Notes under the pieces: model-generated
The model's database searches: none
What the model saw: the letters and a program-made list of their open reading frames with translations, nothing else
What the model was told of the DNA's origin: nothing
Position numbers and translations under genes: made by a program
NCBI GenBank assembly: GCA_005778225.1
Contig: SXPC01000294.1
Location: 1-39,849, forward strand
DNA length: 39,849 nt
Origin: Planctomyces sp.
GTDB taxonomy: Bacteria > Planctomycetota > Planctomycetia > Planctomycetales > Planctomycetaceae
Reading direction: 5' to 3'
Shown here: positions 17,228 through 26,362 of the stretch, piece by piece
Numbering within the stretch: position 1 is the stretch's first letter
Layout: every line of letters begins with the position of its first letter

Positions 17228-18142
17228 ATGGCGATTTCCGCTCTCGAAGACGAACTAAAACGCTTTGGTCCCGGCTCAACGTCAGAGCCGATGTCAGTCG
17301 TTAACGCCCAGGCGTACTGCAAACAACTGGCTCTGTCGCACTACGAGAATTTCCCGGTTGTCACCCGACTTCTGCCGAAGTACATCGTTCAGGACTTCTA
17401 CAACATCTACGCTTTTTGTCGCTGGGCCGACGACCTTGGCGACGAACTCGGAGACCGCGATCGTGCTCTCCAGTACCTCGGCTGGTGGCGCGACGAACTG
17501 GCTGCCTGTTACGCTGATTCTCCCCGTCACCCGGTTATGGTCGCGTTGAAGGAGACTGTCAGAGCGTATGAAATCCCATCAAAGCCGTTCGAAGACCTCA
17601 TTTCTGCCTTCGAGCAGGACCAGACGATCACGCGGTACAATGATTTCGACCAGCTTCACGATTACTGCAAACGCTCTGCGGACCCTGTCGGCCGACTCGT
17701 CCTTTATCTCGCCCGCTCCGCGAACGACCTGAACTTTCCACTTTCCGACAGCATCTGCACAGGCCTCCAACTTGCCAACTTCTGGCAGGACGTCGCCCGC
17801 GACTATCAGAAGATCGACCGCATCTACCTGCCAAAATCATCCATGGATCAGTTCGGCATCACGGAAGCCGACATCGCCAAAGGCATTTCCACCCCGTCAT
17901 TTCGCGAACTGCTCGCCATGGAAGTTCGACGCGCCAGACGCTTTCTCGAAACCGGCTGGCCTCTCGTTGACAACGTCCCGAAAGATTTCCGCTTCGATAT
18001 CAGCCTCTTCATCCGTGGCGGGTTGGCAATTCTCGACAAGATCGAAAAGCACAATTTTGCCGTCCTCGAATCCCGCCCCAAACTCAGCAAATACGACTTC
18101 CTGAAACTCAGCATGCAGACCATGTGGAGCAAACGGCCGTGA
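17228..18142 (+). CDS. hpnC: squalene/phytoene synthase family protein, HpnC type
   Basis: A 304-residue all-alpha isoprenyl synthase. SHYENFPVVTRLLPKYI near residue 37 is diagnostic of HpnC, which turns presqualene diphosphate into hydroxysqualene in the HpnC-HpnD-HpnE route to squalene. Both Mg2+-diphosphate motifs are intact: DDLGD (68-72) and NFWQDVARD (184-192, D188 and D192). HpnD and HpnE are not in the window. Planctomycetes use squalene for hopanoids and C30 carotenoids. Start: ATG 17228; an internal ATG at 17291 is an alternative. The gene is divergent from der with about 100 bp for both promoters. The polyene-type flavoprotein genes lie within 8 kb but no direct operon link is visible. 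Confidence 0.85.
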   Translation: MAISALEDELKRFGPGSTSEPMSVVNAQAYCKQLALSHYENFPVVTRLLPKYIVQDFYNIYAFCRWADDLGDELGDRDRALQYLGWWRDELAACYADSPRHPVMVALKETVRAYEIPSKPFEDLISAFEQDQTITRYNDFDQLHDYCKRSADPVGRLVLYLARSANDLNFPLSDSICTGLQLANFWQDVARDYQKIDRIYLPKSSMDQFGITEADIAKGISTPSFRELLAMEVRRARRFLETGWPLVDNVPKDFRFDISLFIRGGLAILDKIEKHNFAVLESRPKLSKYDFLKLSMQTMWSKRP

Positions 18143-18163
18143 GCGTTCCGCTCCGATATCTGA

Positions 18164-19435
18164 TCAAATAAACCAGAAACAAACAATCGCGATCGCCGTT
18201 GGTCCAAGAGCTCCCATGAGCAAGCCAAGCGGACTGATCCCAACTGAACCGAATGTTTTTGAAGTTTGCAGAATCCCAACCCCGGCAGGGTTCGGAGCAT
18301 TTGCAATGACTGTCAATCCCCCGCCGGTCACTGCACCGGCGACCAAGGCATACTTCAGATCATCGCTGATACCTTCGACCAGCGATCCGAGATAGGTCAG
18401 GGCTGCGTTGTCGGTAATTGCGGTCAGCGCGGTCGCTCCGAAGAAGAGCATCGCACCGTCCAGTGAGGCAATCAGAGGCTTGAGCCAGTACTGCTGCAGG
18501 CTCCCCAGCGTCACCAGCCCCGCGAGGAAGAAACCAACCAGCAGCCCTTCACGCAGTTTGAGTTGATCCTGATATTCACGAGTCGCTGTCGTGAGTCCCA
18601 GGAAGAGCATCGCGATTCCAAAGAAGACATCAGGATGGTGTGCAAAGTAAACCACCGATGCCAGGAACATCACATGCAGGACCGTCAGCCAGCCTGGAAC
18701 CTGTTGAGTTTGCTTTTCACAATCACCGATCGCCAATAGTTCGCGCCGGAAGATCATGGTCACAATGATGGTGGAGACAACCGTGCTGATCGCTGCTCGC
18801 CAGCCGAAGTGTGTGAGCATGAAGATTGAATCCCAATGCCACTTATGCGCGACCATCAACACCGGTGGAGCTGCGAAGTGTGTCAGCGTTCCCCCGATCG
18901 AAATATTGACGAACAGCAGCCCCAGCGTCGCATAGGCCAACCCGGTACTCAGACCATGGTCGAAGTAGCGACGCTTGAGCAGAATCGCCAGCAGCGTCAT
19001 CGCAGCCGGTTCCGTAATGAACGATCCCAGCAAAGGCCCAATTGCGAGGGCGGTTACATAGAAGCCAACCGATTCCGGAACGGGCAGCAGACGGGCCCCG
19101 GCATTGAGAATCTTTTCACCTAGCGCGACAATCGGTCGCGTCGCGGCAATCACCATCACGACGAGGACGAACTTGGCTTCGGTATAATTCAGGCTTTCGA
19201 TGTACTCGACAGCCTTCTCCACCGATCCTTCTAAGGCGGCAATTCCGACAAACAACACCGCTGCCCACAACCCGAAGACAACTTCCGTTTCTGCCAGAAA
19301 GTGCAACAGATTCTCAGGGATTGAGCCCTTCGGGTATTTGTGAGCCCAATGAGCAAATCGCTTCACCGTGAAGGTGTGAAGAACTGCGAGAACAAACAGA
19401 ATGGTGGCCAGAATCTCAAGACTTGTCGGCTGCAT
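18164..19435 (-). CDS. putative Na+/H+ antiporter
   Basis: A 423-residue inner-membrane protein with about 10-12 hydrophobic segments. Several pieces recall the 'putative Na+/H+ antiporter' family (formerly DUF1504) within the ion-transporter superfamily: ATRPIVALGEKI, LLGSFITEPAAMTLLAILL, and FGATALTAITDNAALTYLGSLV near residue 330. TEPAAM and TDNAAL form inverted-topology partners with polar residues in the membrane. KYALVAGAVTGGGLTVIANAPNPAG follows, typical of this family's C-terminal half. The ion is inferred from the family name only. Start: ATG 19435. It is convergent with hpnC, with 21 bp between the stops. Confidence 0.75.
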   Translation of the reverse strand: MQPTSLEILATILFVLAVLHTFTVKRFAHWAHKYPKGSIPENLLHFLAETEVVFGLWAAVLFVGIAALEGSVEKAVEYIESLNYTEAKFVLVVMVIAATRPIVALGEKILNAGARLLPVPESVGFYVTALAIGPLLGSFITEPAAMTLLAILLKRRYFDHGLSTGLAYATLGLLFVNISIGGTLTHFAAPPVLMVAHKWHWDSIFMLTHFGWRAAISTVVSTIIVTMIFRRELLAIGDCEKQTQQVPGWLTVLHVMFLASVVYFAHHPDVFFGIAMLFLGLTTATREYQDQLKLREGLLVGFFLAGLVTLGSLQQYWLKPLIASLDGAMLFFGATALTAITDNAALTYLGSLVEGISDDLKYALVAGAVTGGGLTVIANAPNPAGVGILQTSKTFGSVGISPLGLLMGALGPTAIAIVCFWFI

Positions 19436-19639
19436 CTTTTCTCACATCGAATCTCAACGGCGGTCGCAAATCATCGCGCATGACAGCGACTCGGTATCAT
19501 TCGTCTGATCGTGATGAACGAAATCAATAAGTCAATCATATGACCTGATGCGGTAAAACATCGAGGCGGTCATGATGGTAGCAAATTCAGTCGGAGACCT
19601 GCAGAGATGGACTGCAAAGCATTCTAATTTCGAGCAAAT

Positions 19640-21274
19640 TCAGGCTTCCGCGGTCGCCTGGACGGTGATGTGTCTGGCCATGTCCGAATCGGTCTCAGGG
19701 AAGTCACTGCGGTAGTGGACGCCGCGGGATTCACGTCTTGCCTCTGCGGACGCGAGAACCGTTCGGGCAATCAACAGCATGTTCTGGAATTCCCAGCCGA
19801 AGACCTGGGAAAACTCGCGCCGACAGACATAGCGATCCCAGAATTCGACCTGACCCGATGCCTGCATGAGGCCTTGCACATTGCGAACGATCCCCGCGCG
19901 GCGCCACATCAGGCTGGCGAGGGAGTTTCGGAGGTCGGTAATGTTGAGTTGTTCTTCTTCGCCGTTGTTTGGTTCGACGACGGAAGTCTTCATCGGCCAG
20001 GCAGTGAAGAGGTCTGGCAGGTTAGAGGCAACGTCCGCTGCACCTCGTCCGGCTCGTTGTCCGTAGAAAAGGCCTTCGAGGAGCGAATTGGATGCCAGTC
20101 GGTTGGCACCGTGAAGCCCGCTGGAGGTGACTTCACCTGCTGCCCAGAGGCCGGGAAGCGTCGTTTTGCCCTGTTTGTCGACCGTCAAGCCACCGATCAT
20201 GTAGTGCGCACCGGGGCGGACTGGGATCTGATCATGCATCAGGTCCAGTCCGAACTTCGAGCAGACGTCTGCGATGTTTGGAAAACGGCTGGCGACCATC
20301 TTTTTATCGAGGTGTCGCAGGTCGAGGTAAACGCATGGATGCTGCGTTTTTTCCATCTGATCCGTGATCGCCCGGCTGACGATATCACGTGGAGCCAGTT
20401 CCAGCTGCGGGTGATAGTCCTCCATGAAGCGATAGCCAGTTGAATCGCGCAGATAGGCTCCTTCGCCACGGACTGCTTCGGAGATGAGGTGACGCGATCC
20501 CCCCGCGATGTACAACACCGTCGGATGAAACTGGATCATCTCCATGTCGCGCAGCTGAGCCCCGGCTCGAAATGCCAACGCGTGCCCGTCGCCGGTCGCG
20601 ATCTCCGGGTTGGTTGTCTCGCGGTAAAGTTGCCCCGCCCCGCCGGTCGCGAGAATCGTCTGCTTGGCCCAGATGAAGGTCTTGCCGTGTTGTGCATTCC
20701 AGACAAGTGCACCGACACACCGGCCTTCATGAGTCAGAAGGTCAATCGTGAAGGTGCGTTCCCAGGTTTGAGTGCCGGGTTTGCTTTTGACCCGATCAAC
20801 CATCGCCCGCATGACTTCGCGACCGGTGGCATCTCCAAGGGCATGGACAATCCGGCGATGGCTATGGCCACCCTCTTTGGTGAGGGCGAGTTTCCCGTCC
20901 GCAAAGTCAAATTTCGCCCCATACGAAACGACCGACTCGATCAGTTCAGGAGCTTCTTTGACAACCGCTTCGACGACATCCGCGTTGCACAGCCCAGCTC
21001 CCGCGATCATCGTGTCATAAGCATGGTTGTCGAACGAATCAGAGGGATCAAAGACACCGGCGATCCCGCCCTGGGCCCAGGCGGAATTCGACAGCTGAAG
21101 GACGTCTTTGGTGACAATAATCGTTTCGAGATTGTTGGGGATCTCGAGAGCAGCCTGGATGCCGGCGATGCCGCTGCCAATCACCAGCACATCAGCAAAT
21201 GCGTGAGGGATCCGCTTCGGATTAAATCGCACGAGGTGACGACGACGAATCGGAATCTCAAGATGTTGCTGCAT
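19640..21274 (-). CDS. nadB: L-aspartate oxidase
   Basis: A 544-residue FAD enzyme making iminoaspartate for de novo NAD synthesis. ADVLVIGSGIAGIQAALE (G33, G35, G38) binds FAD. SNSAWAQGGIAG, DGHALAFRAGAQLRDMEMIQFHPT and HYMIGGLTVDKQGKTTLPGLWAAGEVTSSGLHGANRLASNSLLEGL are all characteristic. The substrate-binding histidines and arginines of the succinate dehydrogenase/aspartate oxidase group are present. Aspartate oxidase rather than SdhA is supported by SNSAWAQGGIAG and by the absence of SdhB and SdhC neighbours. Start: ATG 21274. nadA and nadC are not adjacent. A family A repeat lies just upstream. Confidence 0.92.
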   Translation of the reverse strand: MQQHLEIPIRRRHLVRFNPKRIPHAFADVLVIGSGIAGIQAALEIPNNLETIIVTKDVLQLSNSAWAQGGIAGVFDPSDSFDNHAYDTMIAGAGLCNADVVEAVVKEAPELIESVVSYGAKFDFADGKLALTKEGGHSHRRIVHALGDATGREVMRAMVDRVKSKPGTQTWERTFTIDLLTHEGRCVGALVWNAQHGKTFIWAKQTILATGGAGQLYRETTNPEIATGDGHALAFRAGAQLRDMEMIQFHPTVLYIAGGSRHLISEAVRGEGAYLRDSTGYRFMEDYHPQLELAPRDIVSRAITDQMEKTQHPCVYLDLRHLDKKMVASRFPNIADVCSKFGLDLMHDQIPVRPGAHYMIGGLTVDKQGKTTLPGLWAAGEVTSSGLHGANRLASNSLLEGLFYGQRAGRGAADVASNLPDLFTAWPMKTSVVEPNNGEEEQLNITDLRNSLASLMWRRAGIVRNVQGLMQASGQVEFWDRYVCRREFSQVFGWEFQNMLLIARTVLASAEARRESRGVHYRSDFPETDSDMARHITVQATAEA

Positions 21275-21305
21275 ATAAATTTTTTCGACGTCGCCTTAAC
21301 TATCA

Positions 21306-21350
21306 CTTCTCCCTTGAGCGAAGAAGGTGCCCGAAGGGCAGATGAGGGGC
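21306..21350. repeat. family A repeat between mqnD and nadB
   Basis: CTTCTCCCTTGAGCGAAGAA followed by GGTGCCCGAAGGGCAGATGA and GGGG has the same core and the same GATGAGG tail as the unit at 2881-2931. It is in the 177-bp gap between nadB and mqnD. Confidence 0.65.
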
Positions 21351-21451
21351 GGCATCAGGCAATGTTCCGCCCTCATTATTCTGTCAACGCCACAGGCAAA
21401 GATCGACGATTCCTCGCATCTCATGCACTTGCAGCGTCAACTTCCACCAGA

Positions 21452-22309
21452 CTAACCAATAAACTCAAGCTGTGTCGGATTGGGAATAATCCCTGCCTTG
21501 AAACCTTCGTCGAGCAGTCGGGCGACTGCTTCCCGTCCGCGAGGACCGAAGTCCAGCGTCCAGTCATTCACATACATCCCGACAAACTTGTCGGCCTGCG
21601 AATGATCCAGATCGCGTCCGTATTGGAGAGCATGATCAAGAGCTTCTTTGCGGTGAGCTAAGCCATATTCGATCGATTGTTTCAGGTGACGAGTGATGGT
21701 CTCCATGGCTTCATGGCCAAGGTCCTTGCGGATCGCATTGCCACCCAGCGGCAAAGGCAGGCCCGTTTTTTCGCCCCACCAGACGCCCAGATCGACGATC
21801 AGTTTCAATCCCTGGGTACCATAGGTCAGCTGACCTTCGTGAATGCAAAGACCAGCATCAACTTTGCCTGCTTCGACGACATTAAGAATCTCATCAAACG
21901 GGTAAACGACAGCATGAAAGTCATCGCCCAAGAGCAGCTTGAGAGCAAGAAAAGCCGTCGTCAGCTTGCCAGGGACTGCAATCGTCTTCCCTTTGAGAGC
22001 TTCGATCGACATGTTTTCTCGGGCAACCACCATCGGCCCGTATCCATCGCCGACACTCGCCCCGCAGGCACACAATGCGTATGTGTCGGTCATGTAGGCA
22101 TAACCATGCAGCGAGACGGCTGTCAGTTCGAGCTCGCCTTTGAGGGCACGGTGATTCAGGGACTCGATATCCTGCAGTTCATGGATATAGCGATACTTCC
22201 CGGTCTCGATCTTGTCGTTAGCAAGTGCGTGGAACATGAACGCATCGTCCGGGTCCGGGCTATGTCCAATGCGAATAGTGATTTGATCCTGAGTGGTTGC
22301 AGTCGTCAT
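21452..22309 (-). CDS. mqnD: 1,4-dihydroxy-6-naphthoate synthase (menaquinone, futalosine route)
   Basis: A 285-residue protein of the MqnA/MqnD fold, which resembles periplasmic binding proteins. The N-terminal IRIGHSPDPDDAFMFHAL is a variant of the SPCPNDTF motif of MqnD. Next come DIESLNHRALKGELELTAVSLHGYAY, VDAGLCIHEGQLTY (the family's IHE catalytic region) and LPLPLGGNAIRKDL. It converts cyclic dehypoxanthinyl futalosine to 1,4-dihydroxy-6-naphthoate. It agrees with a menaquinone-based respiratory chain, such as the b6-type complex at 36 kb. Start: ATG 22309. A solute-binding protein is the alternative, but there is no signal peptide. Confidence 0.85.
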   Translation of the reverse strand: MTTATTQDQITIRIGHSPDPDDAFMFHALANDKIETGKYRYIHELQDIESLNHRALKGELELTAVSLHGYAYMTDTYALCACGASVGDGYGPMVVARENMSIEALKGKTIAVPGKLTTAFLALKLLLGDDFHAVVYPFDEILNVVEAGKVDAGLCIHEGQLTYGTQGLKLIVDLGVWWGEKTGLPLPLGGNAIRKDLGHEAMETITRHLKQSIEYGLAHRKEALDHALQYGRDLDHSQADKFVGMYVNDWTLDFGPRGREAVARLLDEGFKAGIIPNPTQLEFIG

Positions 22310-22475
22310 GGTCGATCCTGATCGATTCGAAATGGTGTCTGTGCAGTTGTTGCAAGAAGAAAGTTGTCGCTAGCAGCGTCATGTTTCTAAGCAACTAACC
22401 GCAGACCCAGAAAGTTATTCACACCTTGGAAGGTAACTGTGTGGCTGCGGAATCGCAACACCTGGCGCCGATTGG

Positions 22476-22979
22476 CTATTCCTGTTTGGCAGGCTCTGCC
22501 GGAATCAATGCCTGTTGAATCAGTTCCGGGGGGAGTTCCTGCATCAAATTGATCACCTGAGGCGAATTGGCCAGCCGGAACGTCAGTTCTTTGAAAGTCC
22601 ACTTCTGCTCCGCTGTCGCATCCGCTTCGAGGTACAGGCCCCCGGTCGACTTGGATCCGGTCATCGGGATCGTGAATTTCGCAGTGATGGTGTTGTCTTT
22701 TTCATTCTTAGTCACGATGGCCGTGTCATCGAGCATGCCCGTCTGGATTGGCTCTCCCAGCGATTCGACGACTTCCGGATTCTTGATGGCTGCTTCCACT
22801 GCTTCGCGGTAGGGCGAACTGTTTTTGACCCCTTGAATCCCGCCCCAGTACATCAACCCGCCACACCCGCCGATGAACACCAGCATTGACAGGCATCCCG
22901 ACGGAAGTGCCCACGCCCAGTTGCGTTCCAGCCAGGCTTCATCGGGAGGCAGTGGTTGATTCGGAGCAGGTGTAGTCAT
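22476..22979 (-). CDS. Coa1-like single-pass membrane protein
   Basis: A 167-residue protein. The N-terminal 25 residues are Pro/Trp-rich and cytoplasmic in appearance, then one hydrophobic segment at about residues 28-50 (CLSMLVFIGGCGGLMYWGGI). NSSPYREAVEAAIKNPEVVESLGEPIQ resembles the Coa1/Tim21-type domain found in small bacterial membrane proteins, where a PYxxA pattern precedes LGxPI. The following ITAKFTIPMTGSKSTGGLYLEADA is the beta-rich part. Function is unknown; the mitochondrial Coa1 role in cytochrome oxidase assembly should not be transferred. It lies 166 bp upstream of mqnD on the same strand. Confidence 0.65.
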   Translation of the reverse strand: MTTPAPNQPLPPDEAWLERNWAWALPSGCLSMLVFIGGCGGLMYWGGIQGVKNSSPYREAVEAAIKNPEVVESLGEPIQTGMLDDTAIVTKNEKDNTITAKFTIPMTGSKSTGGLYLEADATAEQKWTFKELTFRLANSPQVINLMQELPPELIQQALIPAEPAKQE

Positions 22980-23142
22980 GACTCGTCAGTTTGAGAATTC
23001 CCGCCAGGCTCACTGCATTGGGTGAGCGGCGATTCGTGAGAAAGTTGGTGGAAAGACCAGGAATTAGAGGAGGCAGTTGCACTGATTCAAATTCAAAATG
23101 TAAATATTCGTCTCCAGCGTAACCCATCACGAACAAAAGAAA

Positions 23143-23176
23143 AACCGACGGGCGTGACTGGCATCACCCGTCGGTT
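23143..23176 (-). terminator. rho-independent terminator for the 562-residue secreted protein gene
   Basis: On the minus strand AACCGACGGG (23176-23167) pairs with CCCGTCGGTT (23152-23143) around a 14-nt loop, followed by TTTCTTTTG. It lies 28 bp after the stop of the gene. Confidence 0.88.
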
Positions 23177-23204
23177 CAAATTCAGCGGAATCCTAGGAGT
23201 TGAC

Positions 23205-24893
23205 TTACAGGTTCGAATTCGCGAACTCGGCAATAATGCGACCAATGGCAGCCAGAAGTCCTGCACGAACTTCTGCGACGCCCACGATCGTCTTTTCCTT
23301 ACGATCCAGAGTCACCTGAACGTAGTCATCGCCAGCCGCCAGCCCTGCGACCATCTGCTTGCGGAATGGCTCGGTGTCTTTGTTCTTGGACTGTGCATCA
23401 ACGGCTTTGGCAATCGCGAGCAGGTGAGCATGGTAATAAATCATGCGGCCATCGGCAGGACCAGCTTCTGCACTGCTGACCTTCTTGATCGATTCCTTCA
23501 GCTTCGCCAGAGTATTCTCGCCAACTGAAAACCAGACGGTGTCTTTGCCGGTTCCAATGAAGACGACAGCTTTCGTTCCGAACAGGCTGGCGAATCCTGG
23601 AGAGATCTCGCCATCGACTTCCACCTTGTGGATCTCGACGCCAGATTCGGTATCGACGTTCATCGTGGTCTTGGCAAACTTCTCCAGTTTTGGGTAGTCC
23701 TCAACCATCTGCTTCATCAGGTCGGGCTTGGTGACGAGGAATCCACCGATGACTTCGTAAGAATCTCCGACGGCATGAGCATCATAGAAGCCGTCGACGA
23801 CTTTAGCTGTCAGGCCGTCTTTGAGCATGTCGAGGAACTTGTTGCCCAGAGACTTGGCGGCTTCTTTCTGTGCGTCATCCCATTTCTTCACGGAAGGGAT
23901 TTTCTCTTCCATGGGCTTACGCAGAGCATCATAGAAGACAGTCAGGTGCTTGATGCGAAGTTCGTCCAACGCAAAATTGACACGTAGAGCAGAGGCTGCG
24001 TTAGCGTCAACGGCCATTGTCGCAAACTTGCTCGGAGCAGCTGCCTGGTCATCAATGCTCTTTTCGAGTGATGTTCCAGGAATTGCAGACAGAGACAGGT
24101 TTCCCTTCCCCAGCGATGTTTTGATATCCGTGTTCCAGTCAGCCCCGACTTTGGCTGATTCCGCGAAGAATCGCTCAATCTCTTCCAACTGTTGTTCTGC
24201 ACCAATCTTACGAAGATTGAAGACCCCTTCGGACTCATCTTTCTTCTTGACGATCCCTGCCATCAGGTTTGTCTTTAGAGTGGTCATCGATTTCGCGCGG
24301 TCAGCCTGGCCAGCTGGATCGTTTGGATCATTTTCGAATCCGACGATCCAGTCCTTGTTGGCAAAGTCCCCCAGATTGACACCCTGCATTGGGTCGTATT
24401 TTGGCGGGATCAGTTTTTGATCTTCTGCGAAGTTCGCGTAGCCTTCTTTGGCGGCATTCTCTTCATAGCGCGCAAAGCCAATGTAAGCCCCTGCTAATTT
24501 GAAGAAGTTGCGTTGGATCTGAATGTAATTGACCCCAAGCGGCTTCAAGTTCCTCTGCAGAAAGTTGTTCAGATTGTTGACTGGAAAGCTTGTGCGGTAC
24601 TGCTCTTTCTTCGCATTGGGGTCGAGAATGACATCGACTCGGATTGGTCGTTTGGTATCAATCCCCGGCATGAACACCTTCAGATTCGGTTCGACCTTAT
24701 TCTTCCACGCGGCTGCATCTCCGCCGAGCTTCGCGACCATGAACTCCAGGTCTTCCAACAAACGGTCAACACCTGGTTGCAGGACCGTTACTTTCGGAGG
24801 TTCAGGAGCAGCGGCAGCTGGTGCCTGTGCCGACGCGAATTGAGCACTGGCGATCAGCACGAGAGTTGAAAAGGCGAATCGAGGAATTGTCAT
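23205..24893 (-). CDS. secreted protein of unknown function
   Basis: A 562-residue exported protein that I do not recognise. The signal peptide is MTIPRFAFSTLVLIASAQFA, with cleavage likely after ASAQA, then a short Ala/Pro linker. The mature protein is mixed alpha/beta and Lys-rich, without membrane segments, cysteine motifs or obvious catalytic signatures. RLLEDLEFMVAKLGGDAAAW near the start and DDYVQVTLDRKEKTIVGVAEV near the end are the best ordered pieces. The pattern of long helices and short strands recalls large planctomycete secreted proteins of unknown role. Start: ATG 24893 with AAGGA 12 nt upstream. It is divergent from the CX4CH protein and has its own terminator. Confidence 0.75.
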   Translation of the reverse strand: MTIPRFAFSTLVLIASAQFASAQAPAAAAPEPPKVTVLQPGVDRLLEDLEFMVAKLGGDAAAWKNKVEPNLKVFMPGIDTKRPIRVDVILDPNAKKEQYRTSFPVNNLNNFLQRNLKPLGVNYIQIQRNFFKLAGAYIGFARYEENAAKEGYANFAEDQKLIPPKYDPMQGVNLGDFANKDWIVGFENDPNDPAGQADRAKSMTTLKTNLMAGIVKKKDESEGVFNLRKIGAEQQLEEIERFFAESAKVGADWNTDIKTSLGKGNLSLSAIPGTSLEKSIDDQAAAPSKFATMAVDANAASALRVNFALDELRIKHLTVFYDALRKPMEEKIPSVKKWDDAQKEAAKSLGNKFLDMLKDGLTAKVVDGFYDAHAVGDSYEVIGGFLVTKPDLMKQMVEDYPKLEKFAKTTMNVDTESGVEIHKVEVDGEISPGFASLFGTKAVVFIGTGKDTVWFSVGENTLAKLKESIKKVSSAEAGPADGRMIYYHAHLLAIAKAVDAQSKNKDTEPFRKQMVAGLAAGDDYVQVTLDRKEKTIVGVAEVRAGLLAAIGRIIAEFANSNL

Positions 24894-25206
24894 CGTTTGT
24901 ACGTCCTTGGTGAGTATTCGTCGGGGGCAGGGATGTCGTATGTCGTCCCGACAAAGAGATCATCCTGGATTGCCTGGCTGGCCTGAATTCACTGGCTACC
25001 CAAAGCAACGATCCTGCAAGTGTATTGGGAGACGGGAGTTTGGAAAAGTCAGAATTACATCGACTCTTCCGTCCAAAAATTTTAACAAACTGACAACTCC
25101 CTGCTCGCTGAGCAATCTGCTCTGGAGCCTAACCTCTCTTTCTGATGCAATTCGCGCCGTCAATTCTCAGAAACCACCCCTCTTCGACGTACTTGGATGT
25201 AAACCT
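24894..25206. other. divergent promoter region, no gene seen
   Basis: This 313-bp gap separates two divergent genes for exported proteins. A continuous plus-strand frame runs through it into the next gene, but its 100 residues do not look like protein (Arg/Ser-rich, no signal peptide). It presumably holds both promoters; none stands out. Confidence 0.5.
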
Positions 25207-26343
25207 ATGTCGCAGAAGATGTTCTCTCAATTCAGCGTGAATCGGATCTTCCAGATCGCGGTGCTGTCAGCCCTGTTGAGCACGATCTGCACACTCCATG
25301 CCGAAGAGCCAACCTTGCGCGTTCTTGTCTCCAATGATGGCTCAACATTCATCGGGACTGTCGAACCAAATCAGTTTGGATACCGACTCATCAGCAACGG
25401 CCGGACAGAACTGGTCAACCCGGGAGAGGTCCGCTGCGTCGCCGAAAGCCTCGAAGATGCCTACCGTCTCATGTCCCAGGAAATGGAACAGTTTGTGGCG
25501 AAAAACCAACTCAAAACGACCGCTGATTCCCACTTCCAGCTCGCCCGGTGGTGCTATCAGCACGGCCTTTATCCTCAAACACAACGCGAACTCGCCGAAG
25601 CCCTGACGCGAGATCCCAAACATACCGCCGCTGCTGAACTGGCCAAGAAATTCGCCCCACGCGATGGAGAAGGCGGAAAATCCAGCGATTCAGCGTTCAT
25701 CGATTCCTTAAAAGCAACAAAGTCTCACGACGAACTACGCAATAAGATCCTGATTCAAAGCGTCGAAGTCGAAGTCACTCCGCTGGCGAATCTTTCAAAA
25801 GAACTTGCCAGTGATTTTCAGAAGATGCAGCCTGTTTTGGCCACCAATTGTGGCAAAGGCGGTTGTCATGACCCGACGACCAATCGCGAATTCGTGTTCT
25901 TGCACCTTCCTCGCGATGGAGGGATGTACCGTGCTCGTCTGGAACAGAACATGTCTGAATTAGCTGATGCAATGAATCGCGCGGGAAGCATTGAGCAATT
26001 CAACACTCTTGTTACTGGAAAAAATGATGTCCACCCCGGCGTCCTGTTCCCGGGGCCGTTTGGCAAGGATCGTCTCGACGTTTTCACCACCTGGACGAAG
26101 TCCTACGGCAAACATGCGGCGATTCCACTGACCTCTGAGACCACGATCGCCAAGAAAATACCGGGCGTTAATCACCTCACGACGCCAATCCAGCAGGTCA
26201 GTTTTGAGCAAACCCAGTCCGCAGTTGCTCTCTCGAAAGAAGCCGCGAAAGCTCGTGAAATCGAGGCAACACTCGAAAAAGCACGTCAGGACCACAAAAC
26301 CGACGCCTTCGACCCCAGCCTGTTCAATAACAAACGTCCTTGA
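25207..26343 (+). CDS. secreted protein with a CX4CH motif
   Basis: A 378-residue exported protein. The signal is IFQIAVLSALLSTICTLHAE. TLRVLVSNDGSTFIGTVEPNQFGYRLISNGRTELV follows, a small beta domain. Then a helical, TPR-like stretch (DSHFQLARWCYQHGLYPQTQ and AEALTRDPKHTAAAELAKKF) fits one or two tetratricopeptide repeats. NCGKGGCHDPTTNREFVFLHLP resembles the planctomycete pattern where a cysteine pair plus His precedes a short beta region, as in DUF1549/PSCyt-type cytochrome domains, but spaced CX4CH and not CX2CH. Covalent heme is therefore uncertain. The C-terminus is helical and charged. Start: ATG 25207; earlier in-frame starts precede a non-protein-like stretch. Confidence 0.72.
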   Translation: MSQKMFSQFSVNRIFQIAVLSALLSTICTLHAEEPTLRVLVSNDGSTFIGTVEPNQFGYRLISNGRTELVNPGEVRCVAESLEDAYRLMSQEMEQFVAKNQLKTTADSHFQLARWCYQHGLYPQTQRELAEALTRDPKHTAAAELAKKFAPRDGEGGKSSDSAFIDSLKATKSHDELRNKILIQSVEVEVTPLANLSKELASDFQKMQPVLATNCGKGGCHDPTTNREFVFLHLPRDGGMYRARLEQNMSELADAMNRAGSIEQFNTLVTGKNDVHPGVLFPGPFGKDRLDVFTTWTKSYGKHAAIPLTSETTIAKKIPGVNHLTTPIQQVSFEQTQSAVALSKEAAKAREIEATLEKARQDHKTDAFDPSLFNNKRP

Positions 26344-26362
26344 AAGCTCGATTTTACTTCGA

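Noticed and set aside
19670..21661. Two long plus-strand ORFs (257 and 390 residues) antisense to nadB and mqnD
   Set aside because: The minus-strand genes carry complete family motifs; the antisense ORFs have none and cross the intergenic repeat.
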